Positions 27,901 to 34,061 of a stretch of 64,000 nucleotides of DNA are shown piece after piece. This stretch comes from Bacillota bacterium (lineage in GTDB: Bacteria > Bacillota > Clostridia > Acetivibrionales > JAEXSP01). The position numbers and the translations under genes are program-made. How positions within the stretch are numbered: position 1 is the first letter of the stretch; every line of letters starts with the position of its first letter. The stretch lies in the NCBI GenBank assembly GCA_023453795.1, contig JAEXSP010000032.1:128200-192199 (forward strand). Reading direction: 5' to 3'. The notes beneath the pieces are model-generated. The model made no database searches, had not been told where the DNA came from, and saw only the letters and a program-made list of their open reading frames with translations.

Positions 27901-28511
27901 CATTAAAAAAGGAATTAAGTTCTTGTATAAAGAAAATTGATTCACTTTTAAGTAAACTAAGCAAAATGGATAAAGATGACCCCGCATATAAGAGCACACT
28001 AAGTGCATTAAATAGTACTTTTGACGATTATGAGCGGGTTAATAATAAGTTAAGAGCACACTATAAGGCATCAAAGTTTGCATTTACTGTAGTCGTTTCT
28101 GCTGTTGCAAAATCCATAATAAATCGTTTAGGCAGTTTGTTCGGAAAAAAAGCAACTCCTGCAGTGAAAACTACTGGAACTGTATGGGATTCAATTAAGG
28201 GAACGCAAGGAGTTTATGCAGGAACTCCTATACCAAAGTCTTTTGAATTGTCAATGATAGGGCGGAAATTTTGGGTACACCCAAATGCAACTGAGCACAT
28301 GTTTGAGTATGTTACGAGGAATTTATCATTTGGTGTAAATATTTCTAGCCAGTTTATTCTTGATAGCTTTAAATCAGCAGTAAGTAGTGCTATGGACCAA
28401 GGTATAAAATATGACAAGATGATGAAAATAGGAAATTGGGAATTGATTTTTTCTAAACCTCGTGCAGAAGGACAGTTACCAGTTATTAAACATGCATTAT
28501 ATGTACCTTAG
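21969..28511 (+). CDS. Rhs/YD-repeat protein with C-terminal toxin-like tip
   Basis: 2180 aa, ATG behind TTGGGGGAAG, 15 bases after the protease stop. Signal peptide (FVCLFILAFFLWEQF). Residues 60-300 are a helical N-terminal region; the Rhs shell starts near 330 with NTGSLIVENTDVSLPGRNGL. Dozens of YD repeats (YTYDGLGRLTSE-type, about residues 850-1850) follow, then the Rhs core end (GHGDVVQLTG, YDAFGNEKNP, RYYDPEVGRFITEDSYWG, NFFDPDGHA). After DPDGHA (about residue 1961) the sequence changes completely: a helical pretoxin, then a C-terminal domain with WVHPNATEHM and a WELIFSKPR...IKHALYV end. This is the usual place for a polymorphic toxin, possibly an RNase of the BECR/EndoU-like type by its His and β-strand pattern, but this is inference. 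Confidence 0.9.
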   Translation: MNHYKIKVKKFVCLFILAFFLWEQFQVPIAEASKKSNFTVKQSENVSNVMVADIDNSQILNSKTSSNNKVVNYSTNTESVMSVGSGKGQIPRIKENPEYIKVISSLSSFSKATQKEKDIISKQLGIDFNQLIKAEENGFSMIGDAILAAKITINTKLSFPDIKKELFKFKDLESFYTSSKEYADIIKRWNFSANTVNCIRNYFLNGYDIFKLENAGVIAETFNVNLQDIFSLKQDESMMDTLRKEYSLKEAEKIYSFATENNVSLRWLMDYTKNKKMKWIDFEKKARSKYDNNSKTLSQNTTTATNSVSTITASTLTQAEESSYKAPFTYEEYKDDKVEMNTGSLIVENTDVSLPGRNGLDFTLKSRYNSEKNVWGEEEYFNDPHTETFYWVQRQYDRFIYNTSTKTYSLVDEDLPDGNEFEACRGEYERLGEIYNGPIKRYCDSGEYRYIWKLKLISQYSKTVGYSLQNYYTPTYYQQDSPLGYGWNFTFDSIEIVNSDSYYNNDLKKDAYFLKKSVGKFLHLENGQVYEIDSNLKLVGYKLDDIWLEQNTSYTNGQGVSSSYVLKYKNGLKEYFASDGRLLAKVDRFNNTIQYQHTLIRNHPVVTKIIDTLGREVTINYDFDNLQVVVTAPGNKQVIYKLSKDNGVQLCDPNTGKLYYTYSYYVVSRKDMEKRVNLYGYNYSMHLQIYAFKQTRIGLSGINVLSKITYPTGSYVQYEYTDERRYVPNGYETYPVARKRVMVDTKGNNTFNREYVYNVNYTRYPYETSDKTRPEINYPETYSFINLERNNTENSNEYRFDYENQLIAQERYTSNVYYNGTDQYVDTVNKNIRFESTEFKYDTTYKQLIQKKTKKYTIPVSAYNTVQDLNKYLLGIEDYEYDQYGDLIKYWNQDAARDSNGNLTTTGNPDIKYTYDTANYLLLTKKEYKKNADTSITEDYTLTSDKKNISEISIKENGIPVSKTGFGYDSWNNINSEKRYLKDGGFVNYIETNYGYQDNVPSRNSSYSFNGAYLTNKYTPEKKNADGDSNRIIEENYKYDDYGNKVEYDEPNGSPTYYQYDGLGRTTQKTNADNTKATYSYDNVKNELIVTDENGSQIKYVYDGFGNLLSQQDVNTGGNLKSYTYNTDLKLDTEKDNTSAQNCYTINYQYNYDGRIKTKITKDKSGTIVSQEEYLYEDACDLNGDNTADCSKITKSIIGDANSPSIVTTQYVDNKGHLIREGRIHNGIEYFNTYQYDYLGNKTQEKISRAYDEPSLFQNCSYTAKYDYDFAGRVIKETDVNGKYTTKEYDVFGNVTKATDFKANTLTGGAVYSTINEYDNLGRLIIETIPFEQGTSGNISYTIKKHYYDGNGNVISEWVTSNKPGEADKYNITGYEYNNRNMLTKVTTYKNYKEPNDISTDKYTAENYTQYYYDAAGNKIRMYTGLSKALTISGLDSVTANGDSEYSVTKYEYDRFGKMTKMTDPLNKEESYTYDLNGNLIEKKDRNGNVISMTYDGLGRLLTSTVVTPDGSGNKSLTYTYTLTGQRLSSTAGTSSTAYTYDDLGRLTTETSGTITKEYTYDAADNRKSLIIKQNGTVKTSTTYTYDNKNRLETVSEGGVLKATYTYDDNGNRQSLTYANGNSTVYDYNLANKLKTLTNYKGTTILSKYDYTYYLDGNQACKTDLAGKTTSYTYDGLGRLTSESPSGESAVSYSYDDYNNRAVMTASGGAITTYGYDKNNRLQSEVKTMDGTTEITYYSYDDNGNQIYKSTGTLKPVNAADVESISISVSGESPDNSNVTISRYDGFNQLINSTVGDKNVSYDYNADGLRISKTVNGAVTQHIWDGDQIALELDGSGNVTNKYVRGINLIYAEASGAVKYYLFNGHGDVVQLTGNIGDVSKSYDYDAFGNEKNPDAADTNVFRYCGEYFDKETGTIYLRARYYDPEVGRFITEDSYWGESNDPLSLNLYTYCEGDPVNFFDPDGHAVALGGLQAYASSLKKELSSCIKKIDSLLSKLSKMDKDDPAYKSTLSALNSTFDDYERVNNKLRAHYKASKFAFTVVVSAVAKSIINRLGSLFGKKATPAVKTTGTVWDSIKGTQGVYAGTPIPKSFELSMIGRKFWVHPNATEHMFEYVTRNLSFGVNISSQFILDSFKSAVSSAMDQGIKYDKMMKIGNWELIFSKPRAEGQLPVIKHALYVP

Positions 28512-28523
28512 GAGGATAAAGAT

Positions 28524-29036
28524 ATGCTAAGAGTAGATGGAATTTCAAATCAAACCAAAGAAATTGTTGAGATAGACGAATTTATTCCTCTAAAGATTAG
28601 GTTTGATAATTGGGACTCATCAAAAGAAAATATCTACTATTGGAGAACAGGAGATTTTGATAACACATTATTTGAAATTGGAATAACTTCCATGAGTCAT
28701 TCTATACATTCAATAACAATAGTACAAGGAGATAAAAATTCATTTGAATATATAAATTATAAAATAAATAGTGAAAGTAACATAAAAACTTATGGTATTC
28801 CTAAATGCAACATAGAGAAATGGGAGAAAAATAGAATATTAGATGAAAGTGGACCATTTTTTGTTTATTTTAATGAAGAATCTATAGTAGTTGTATTTAA
28901 CAAGGAAAGAGTGACTCAAAGAGTGGTGACAAATGGAAGGGTTGAGTTTCATATTGACAATGAGAATTTTATTTCTAGTATTCAGCTTAATGACTTATCA
29001 TATAAGGAAAAGCAATTTCTACTAGAACAATTTTGA
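28524..29036 (+). CDS. Probable immunity protein to the Rhs tip
   Basis: 170 aa, ATG behind GGAGG, 12 bases after the Rhs stop on the same strand. Acidic, no signal peptide, so cytoplasmic; predicted mixed α/β with a central SIHSITIVQGD strand. No named family is recognised. Small cytoplasmic genes in this position are almost always the cognate immunity proteins of Rhs toxins (established pattern); the pairing itself is inferred from position. Confidence 0.72.
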   Translation: MLRVDGISNQTKEIVEIDEFIPLKIRFDNWDSSKENIYYWRTGDFDNTLFEIGITSMSHSIHSITIVQGDKNSFEYINYKINSESNIKTYGIPKCNIEKWEKNRILDESGPFFVYFNEESIVVVFNKERVTQRVVTNGRVEFHIDNENFISSIQLNDLSYKEKQFLLEQF

Positions 29037-29061
29037 TAATCACTAAGATTTTATCACTTCA

Positions 29062-29097
29062 GCCGACTACTTAAAAAACTTGGTATGTCGGCTTTCC
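29062..29097 (+). terminator. Terminator-like hairpin, copy 1 of a dispersed repeat
   Basis: GCCGAC (29062-29067) pairs with GTCGGC (29087-29092), followed by TTTCCTTT. The same sequence framework, GCCGACa-acc...GGTATGTCGGCTTT, recurs at 29697 and 33978. It would end the immunity transcript. Confidence 0.6.
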
Positions 29098-29117
29098 TTT
29101 ATCTCTACAGGAAGCGA

Positions 29118-29128
29118 GGGGACGGTTC
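29118..29128 (+). repeat. GGGGACGGTTC motif, REP-like
   Basis: Eleven-base motif that recurs at 30401-30411, exactly where the RAYT gene is cut, and in altered form (GGGGACAGTT) at 29971. Such motifs accompany RAYT-family transposases in clostridia; a role as REP sequence is inference. Confidence 0.45.
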
Positions 29129-29256
29129 AAAACCACTGAAAAACGTATAATAAATAATGTAAAATTATCAATAAAATGCCAATTGTGGATATCAAAAAAC
29201 CCCTTAATGTGATATAATGAATGTGACGCAAACGTTACATACAAGGGGGTTTTAAG

Positions 29257-29400
29257 ATGCTCAAGATTGAGCCCAAACAATTAAGTTTGTATTCAATATT
29301 ATATAACAAAATTCCAGAAAACCATATACTAAAATCCATAAATAATGCAGTTGATTTCAGTTTCATCAATGAACTTCTTGAAGGTTCATATTGCAAATAT
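29257..29400 (+). pseudogene. Transposase N-terminal remnant (IS1182/IS5-like)
   Basis: The reading frame KIEPKQLSLYSILYNKI and ILKSINNAVDFSFINELL then YCKYY is the typical N-terminus of IS1182-type transposases. Homology stops near 29400, after which the frame is unrelated and soon ends at 29469. No catalytic region remains here. Confidence 0.72.
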
Positions 29401-29508
29401 TACAGAAGACACAGGGACGGCAGACTGTGTGAAAAGGCTTCACATGTATGTCATCCTAGTAATTTGTAAAGTGTTAATTTACATTCCCGAAGAAACGAGT
29501 ACTGGTAC

Positions 29509-29601
29509 TTATATCAGTATCGGTTTTCTTTTTTCTCTTAATCTTTTTAGCATCTCTCTGGTTCCCAGTACGCTTATTGCTCTTCTCATGTTATATGCTA
29601 G
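29509..29601 (-). pseudogene. Transposase C-terminal remnant, opposite strand
   Basis: On the minus strand the frame LAYNMRRAISVLGTREMLKR ends in a normal stop at 29509. This is the usual C-terminus of IS1182/IS5-type transposases. It points toward the N-terminal remnant at 29257, so the original element was probably rearranged by deletion and inversion. Confidence 0.6.
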
Positions 29602-29696
29602 ATATACATATAAATAGGGACATATAAATAGGGACAAAAATTGACAGTTTTATCATCTAAGCCCTACAGGACAACAGAATCAAGTGCACCAATTTC

Positions 29697-29735
29697 GCCG
29701 ACAACCAATAAAATTCCCGGTATGTCGGCTTTTCT
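29697..29735 (+). repeat. Dispersed GCCGAC...GTCGGC repeat, copy 2
   Basis: GCCGAC (29697-29702) and GTCGGC (29724-29729) with a T run, preceded by an 'agaatcaag' flank also seen before copy 3. The stretch that follows (29740-29950) is clearly more GC-rich than the rest of the region and has no credible gene. Confidence 0.6.
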
Positions 29736-29739
29736 CTGC

Positions 29740-29955
29740 CCGGCTCAACTCAACGGCGTACCCTGATGGCTGCGCCTCACCCGCCAATCAAGCCTGCTGC
29801 AAGCGTTCCCAGAGGCGACATAACGACTTGCCACAATTCCGGAACCCGCTTGCCGTCTGCATTCCGGCACATCCCATAACGCAGTATTCATGCAGGTTTC
29901 ACACCCCCGCTCAAACGAGCCTGTATCAAGGGCTGCTGCCAGTCGACATAACATG
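29740..29955. other. GC-rich patch without a gene
   Basis: About 57 percent G+C by eye against roughly 38 percent around it. Short ORFs on both strands are open only because of composition. It could be a fragment of foreign or repeat DNA. Confidence 0.4.
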
Positions 29956-30043
29956 AATTTATGAATTTATGGGGACAGTTAACAATAATTGACATTAATT
30001 AGGAAATAAGATGGATATTAACCCAGTAAAGGAGGATATATCC

Positions 30044-30415
30044 ATGCCGAGAACTGCCCGAAAAAAGGATCCGACAGCTATATACCACATTATGGCACAC
30101 AGCATAAGCGAATTTGACCTTTATCCGGATAACTCCGATAAAGAGTACTTTCTGGATACTCTCCAGAAGTACAAAGAAAAGCATGACTGTAAAATATACT
30201 CATACTGCTTAATGTCAAATCACTATCACATACTAATAGACACCAATGGATATGATATATCGAAATTCATGAAGAGCCTGAATCAGGCGTATGTGAGATA
30301 TATCAATAAAAAGTACGATCGAAAGGGACATCTTTTAACAGAGCGATTTCACAGCAAGATCATCGAATCGGATGATTATCTTCTGACAGTAAATGTGTCG
30401 GGGGACGGTTCTTAG
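30044..30415 (+). CDS. Truncated REP-associated tyrosine transposase (RAYT, Y1_Tnp)
   Basis: 123 aa from the ATG at 30044 with AAAGGAGGATA upstream. Start MPRTARKK and the HUH motif NHYHILI (with SYCLM before it) show an IS200/REP-type single-strand transposase (Y1_Tnp). The sequence then reads RKGHLLTERFHSKIIESDDYLL, but soon after it breaks at a GGGGACGGTTC motif (30401-30411) and stops (SGDGS). The complete proteins continue for about another 50-100 residues, so this copy is cut at its 3' end. Confidence 0.78.
   Translation: MPRTARKKDPTAIYHIMAHSISEFDLYPDNSDKEYFLDTLQKYKEKHDCKIYSYCLMSNHYHILIDTNGYDISKFMKSLNQAYVRYINKKYDRKGHLLTERFHSKIIESDDYLLTVNVSGDGS
30401..30415 (+). repeat. GGGGACGGTTCTTAG motif at RAYT break
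   Basis: The RAYT reading frame ends inside this motif, which also occurs upstream at 29118. It marks the junction of a deletion or insertion. Confidence 0.45.
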
Positions 30416-30676
30416 ATACGATGCATGTAAAACGCAGTTTTTAAGCCTATTTTTGAAACTTAAAACAAATATCAACATGAGAATAAATATATTTCTTGCC
30501 ATTTTTATCCCAATAATATATAATTTTGTTGGGGAAAATTAAAATTGCCGTGACCCTCAAGTGGTGAGACACTTGAAGGCTCATGCAGGTAGTCGCTCTA
30601 CCCACACGTACGGACACCGTCCGCCACAGCAACCAACACTATTATACTTGCTTTTATCTTATTTTGCAAATTTTAG
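30416..30676 (+). other. Intergenic stretch with a hairpin
   Basis: No gene is seen. A seven-base inverted repeat, TCAAGTG/CACTTGA, lies at 30557-30576. The leader structures of the next gene follow directly after it. Confidence 0.4.
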
Positions 30677-30710
30677 GTGCGTGTAGGCTAATTACCTGTA
30701 CGCACTTTTT
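30677..30710 (+). terminator. Intrinsic terminator in the leader of the 30752 gene
   Basis: Eleven-base stem (30677-30687 with 30695-30705, two G·U pairs), loop CTAATTA, followed directly by TTTTT. It lies 40 bases ahead of a start codon, so it looks like an attenuator rather than a gene end. Confidence 0.75.
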
Positions 30711-30714
30711 AATT

Positions 30715-30744
30715 TTCCCCTCCTAAAAAATCAAAGGAGGGGAA
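30715..30744 (+). promoter_or_regulatory. Hairpin that sequesters the Shine-Dalgarno of the 30752 gene
   Basis: TTCCCCTCCT (30715-30724) is an exact reverse complement of AGGAGGGGAA (30735-30744), which contains the ribosome site for the ATG at 30752. Only four bases separate it from the terminator T run. The two hairpins together suggest control of both transcript length and translation. Confidence 0.6.
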
Positions 30745-30751
30745 TGTTTAT

Positions 30752-31132
30752 ATGTATTGTAAAAAGGTTGTACAAGCCGGGAATGATGTCTATGCGAAGC
30801 TTGTTGGACTGGCTTTCACTCGTGGCATTGATGTCTATGAAATCGACAGCCCCGATTCTATCCGGGGCATCTACCACAGCTATCTGGATGAGGGAATCGA
30901 TGCAAAGGTTTTTATGGTAGGCAGGGAGTGGGGAAAAGAATACGTCCTTGCCCGTATGCTCACCTATTATGTTTTACATAAGAGCCAGAAGGCGTTTATC
31001 CTTTCAGATAACACTCGGGTTACCGAATTGAGCGAAAAAGCCGATAGAATGGCTTTCAGACTGTATGTATACCTTAATACGAAGAAAAATAAGGCGCAAA
31101 ACAAAGGCAAGGTGAAATATCTGTACCTATGA
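30752..31132 (+). CDS. Small protein, possibly a degenerate ImmA/IrrE-type domain
   Basis: 126 aa, ATG behind a GGAGGGG that is part of a hairpin. The C-terminal half (YVLARMLTYYVLHKS, then LSEKADRMAFRLYVYL) follows the helix pattern of ImmA/IrrE metallopeptidases, in which HExxHxxLH...ExxAnxFA is expected. The HExxH is replaced by LARML, so zinc and activity are unlikely. ImmA-type proteins are anti-repressors of integrative elements; this may be a remnant or a binding-only form. The ORF is intact and has its own leader structure, so it is probably expressed. Assignment is tentative. Confidence 0.6.
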   Translation: MYCKKVVQAGNDVYAKLVGLAFTRGIDVYEIDSPDSIRGIYHSYLDEGIDAKVFMVGREWGKEYVLARMLTYYVLHKSQKAFILSDNTRVTELSEKADRMAFRLYVYLNTKKNKAQNKGKVKYLYL

Positions 31133-31160
31133 AATACGGAAGGCTCCTAAGCCGGTCGAA

Positions 31161-31183
31161 CGGTGCTGAAACAGTCAGCACCG
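31161..31183 (+). repeat. Perfect 9-bp inverted repeat
   Basis: CGGTGCTGA and TCAGCACCG around a five-base loop, 28 bases after the stop at 31132. No T run follows closely, so terminator function is doubtful. Confidence 0.5.
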
Positions 31184-31286
31184 GAACCACAATCACCCTA
31201 AGGTTTTTACATCAAAAATGCAGGCTGCTAAAGCAATTACAATCTTATTACGACTAATGAATAAATAATAAAATGATTGAAAACAC

Positions 31287-31314
31287 AGCGAAAAGGTTTT
31301 AAAACCTTCTCGCT
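31287..31314. terminator. Bidirectional terminator between 30752 gene and esterase
   Basis: Nearly perfect palindrome AGCGA-AAGGTTTT/AAAACCTT-TCGCT. On the minus strand it is followed by GTGTTTT and lies just after the esterase stop. Confidence 0.65.
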
Positions 31315-31321
31315 ATGCAGC

Positions 31322-32425
31322 CTATTTATTTATATTCTGTGAGAAAAACGGTATGACAGCCTTCTCAACCCTATCGATTACCATGTCCTGATGACCTCCA
31401 TCAAAAGAAACCAATTTGTGCGGAATTCCCGCCTTCTTAAGTAATTTTGTAAAATATTTGCAGCCAGCCGGAATCCACGTATTCTCTTCATAATTACCGT
31501 ACTCGATTGTAAAAGCCTTCAGCTTTAAAAGATTTTTCTTACTCTTATTTACTTTTTCGACAAGATTTCCGAATCCATTTTCCCATCTTGCCCAGATTTT
31601 ATCATGAGTCCATCCCTTCTCTATATCTCCCTTTGGACATTGGATGAACGGAATTCCCGCCTTAACATCATACGCAAAAGCTGATCCATAGGCAAATGTA
31701 ACATCTTGATTCCATCCCATTTGCTCTACCCGTTTAACGTATTCCTCTTTTGACAATTTGCGAAGCCCCGTATCCTGGAGATATGAAAAATCAAACGGTC
31801 CATCCTTCAAGCCGCCCGGAGCAAAAATCCCCGGACTCATTGAATATGCGCTGTCAAAAATCCCGGGGCAATTCATTACCAGGTTAAGGACGCCGAAGCC
31901 GCCCATAGAATGTCCGGCTATCCCTCTTCCCTTGGCACTTTTTATTGTTCTAAAATTACCATCAACGTAAGGGATAACATCCTTAACTATAAAATCCTGC
32001 CAATTGCCTATAACGGGTGAATTGACGTAAAAACTGCCGTGGAACCTGTTCTTTCCGTTAATACAGATAACTATCATTTCATTTGCTTTGCCTGAAGCAA
32101 GAAGCTTGTCCATCAACATCTTGAACATGCTCCCGTAGGTATCATAATCATCGCCGTAGCCGGGCAGAAAATACAGGACGGGATACTTTTTACCGCTGGT
32201 TGAATAATTCGGCGGGAGATACACAGCTATGTTTTGAGTTAACAGTTCACCGATTATATTGTTTTTTAATGAAGGTGCATTCACTTTTTTAATAATCAAG
32301 GTGCCCTTTTTTTCTTTTGTTACCTGCGTAGTAGCCGCAGTGGCTTTTTGAGTATTTACGCTGAAAGCCGGTGTCATTGCCGTAAATGATGCAATTAAAA
32401 GTAAAACAATCAGTCTTTTGATCAT
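31322..32425 (-). CDS. Secreted esterase (esterase D / feruloyl-esterase-like α/β hydrolase)
   Basis: 367 aa from the ATG at 32425, with GGAGG upstream on the minus strand. Signal peptide RLIVLLLIASFTAM. α/β hydrolase features: oxyanion region LYFLPGYGDDYDTYG, nucleophile elbow GHSMGGFGVLN (Ser about residue 170), late acid and His (VSFDGGHQDM). This is the 'putative esterase' family that includes acetylxylan/feruloyl esterase modules and S-formylglutathione hydrolase. In a plant-polymer-degrading clostridium an acyl-xylan substrate is plausible, but there is no carbohydrate module or dockerin here. It diverges from an AraC regulator at 32566. Confidence 0.85.
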   Translation of the reverse strand: MIKRLIVLLLIASFTAMTPAFSVNTQKATAATTQVTKEKKGTLIIKKVNAPSLKNNIIGELLTQNIAVYLPPNYSTSGKKYPVLYFLPGYGDDYDTYGSMFKMLMDKLLASGKANEMIVICINGKNRFHGSFYVNSPVIGNWQDFIVKDVIPYVDGNFRTIKSAKGRGIAGHSMGGFGVLNLVMNCPGIFDSAYSMSPGIFAPGGLKDGPFDFSYLQDTGLRKLSKEEYVKRVEQMGWNQDVTFAYGSAFAYDVKAGIPFIQCPKGDIEKGWTHDKIWARWENGFGNLVEKVNKSKKNLLKLKAFTIEYGNYEENTWIPAGCKYFTKLLKKAGIPHKLVSFDGGHQDMVIDRVEKAVIPFFSQNINK

Positions 32426-32565
32426 ATATGCCTCCAAATTTTTTATTTAAATTGCTATATTTTATTTTAGTCCCTTATATTCAGGACTATTATCAGTCCT
32501 TGCTAACTTTTTCTTTGGATGCTAAAATGATTTCTATAAAATCGTAGAAGGAGCTCCAAAATGTA

Positions 32566-33489
32566 ATGAAAGAAAACACAGCAATGCATATAATAGAAAA
32601 AGCGATTGATTATATTGAAACTCATATCAATAAAAAAATCACCCTGGATCAAATTTCGAACGATCTGTTTGTTTCCAAATATCATCTGCACAGATTATTT
32701 GCTGCTTTAACAAATAAAAAGCTTGCCCACTACATTAATAGCCGCAAACTGGCAGCAAGTCTTCAGGAGCTTCTTTATACAGACCTTCGTATTGTAGACA
32801 TTGCACAGCAATACGGTTTTAATTATGAGCAGACGTATATCCGCTCGTTTATAAGAGAATTCGGAATAAGCCCCGATGCCTTTAGAAAGGGAAGTCAGAT
32901 ACTGTCTATTACAGACCGGCTATGCCTTGATGCTTTGAATCCTATTGAAGATATGGGTGTTGTTTTTGAACCTGTTTTTGTTGTTAAGCCATCATTCTAT
33001 GCTGCAGGAAGAAAATACCGGATACATTCCGATTCCTCTAGCGTGTATGAATTGGCAAATGATGCGGGAATTAATTTTATAAAAAATGATGTTCCCAGGT
33101 TATCCACTGACTATTCCAACAAAAAAATATATACCGCTATTGTTTATTTATCTAGTCCCAAATGTATAGAATACATGCCTTATATTGAAATGCCGAAGCC
33201 CAGCCATGTGCTTGATGGCTTTGTGACGATTAAAATAATGCCGCATCAGTATGCGTGTTTTAAATACATCGGATTACAGTCATATGATAAAACTACAAGT
33301 GAATTGGACTTGATTTACCGATATATATTTGATGTTTGGCTAGAGAAATCGCCTTACTGCTTGGATGGCGGTTTTTTACTGGAGAGGGCGGACATGCGTC
33401 TGTCAAGGGAAGACTACTGTGAGTTTGAAATCTATATCCCAGTAGTAAAAAAATATGGATTGGAGACAGCCCGCAAAATTACTTTATAA
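32566..33489 (+). CDS. AraC-family transcriptional regulator with GyrI-like effector domain
   Basis: 307 aa. N-terminal AraC double helix-turn-helix (residues 10-110: KITLDQISNDLFVSKYHLHR and RIVDIAQQYGFNYEQTYIRS), in contrast to the more common C-terminal place. The C-terminal 190 residues fit GyrI/SoxS-like effector-binding domains that bind small hydrophobic ligands. It is transcribed away from the esterase gene at 31322-32425 with 140 bases between starts, so it may control that gene (inference). The ribosome site is GGAGC-like. Confidence 0.85.
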   Translation: MKENTAMHIIEKAIDYIETHINKKITLDQISNDLFVSKYHLHRLFAALTNKKLAHYINSRKLAASLQELLYTDLRIVDIAQQYGFNYEQTYIRSFIREFGISPDAFRKGSQILSITDRLCLDALNPIEDMGVVFEPVFVVKPSFYAAGRKYRIHSDSSSVYELANDAGINFIKNDVPRLSTDYSNKKIYTAIVYLSSPKCIEYMPYIEMPKPSHVLDGFVTIKIMPHQYACFKYIGLQSYDKTTSELDLIYRYIFDVWLEKSPYCLDGGFLLERADMRLSREDYCEFEIYIPVVKKYGLETARKITL

Positions 33490-33605
33490 TATAGTTTTTA
33501 TCCCATACACTTTCAGGAAAATATAGAGTACAAATTTTTGATTTTTTACTTGTAGTATTTTCTTTATAACTTTGATAAAATGGATGTGAAAGGTTGTGAG
33601 GTAAA

Positions 33606-33914
33606 ATGGATGATAAGTCCTTTGATTTACTTTCCAAGATGTATAGTGAGTTTTCTGAGTTTAGAAAGGACATTTCTGAAAAGGTAGAGGGCCTTACAGA
33701 AAAGGTAGAGAGTAATACTAAGGAAATCAGAATTATAGGCAATCAGGTTACAAGGCTTGAAAATGAATTGAAAGACGATATTAAAGCTTTATATGACGGT
33801 TATAAGCAAACCTATGAAAAGCTTGAAACTGTTGAAAACAAAGTTGATAACCTTGCATCCAAAATCGAGAAGCAGGAATTGGAGATAAAAGTAATAAAAG
33901 GTGGAAAATCATAA
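33606..33914 (+). CDS. Short coiled-coil protein
   Basis: 102 aa, ATG behind GAGGTAAA. Long heptad-type helices throughout (FRKDISEKVEGLTEKVESNT, then LENELKDDIKALYDGYK and KVDNLASKIEKQELEIKVIK). No other domain. Such small coiled-coil proteins are frequent in clostridia and have no known function. The hairpin at 33978 is probably its terminator. Confidence 0.7.
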   Translation: MDDKSFDLLSKMYSEFSEFRKDISEKVEGLTEKVESNTKEIRIIGNQVTRLENELKDDIKALYDGYKQTYEKLETVENKVDNLASKIEKQELEIKVIKGGKS

Positions 33915-33977
33915 ATAGACACGATGACAGTTCTTATGTCTAGGTCGTGCAACCCAATAGAATCAAGCATTTCAAGG

Positions 33978-34016
33978 CCGACAACCGAATGATACTCCCG
34001 GTATGTCGGCTTTTTC
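33978..34016 (+). terminator. Terminator, copy 3 of the dispersed GCCGAC repeat
   Basis: GCCGACAACCG pairs with CGGTATGTCGGC and is followed by TTTTT. Similar elements are at 29062 and 29697, so a terminator-like unit has been copied in the region. On the minus strand the same stem lies after the pyrophosphatase gene. Confidence 0.7.
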
Positions 34017-34061
34017 ATGTCCTGACGGCGAAACGCTTCGAACTGAGCCCTCCTGCCTGCA

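Noticed and set aside
29684..29956. ORFs in the GC-rich patch
   Set aside because: Both strands open, no ribosome site, composition artefact.
31133..31200. Terminator after the 30752 gene at the CGGTGCTGA palindrome
   Set aside because: Strong stem but no T run close behind; the palindrome at 31287 is the better terminator.
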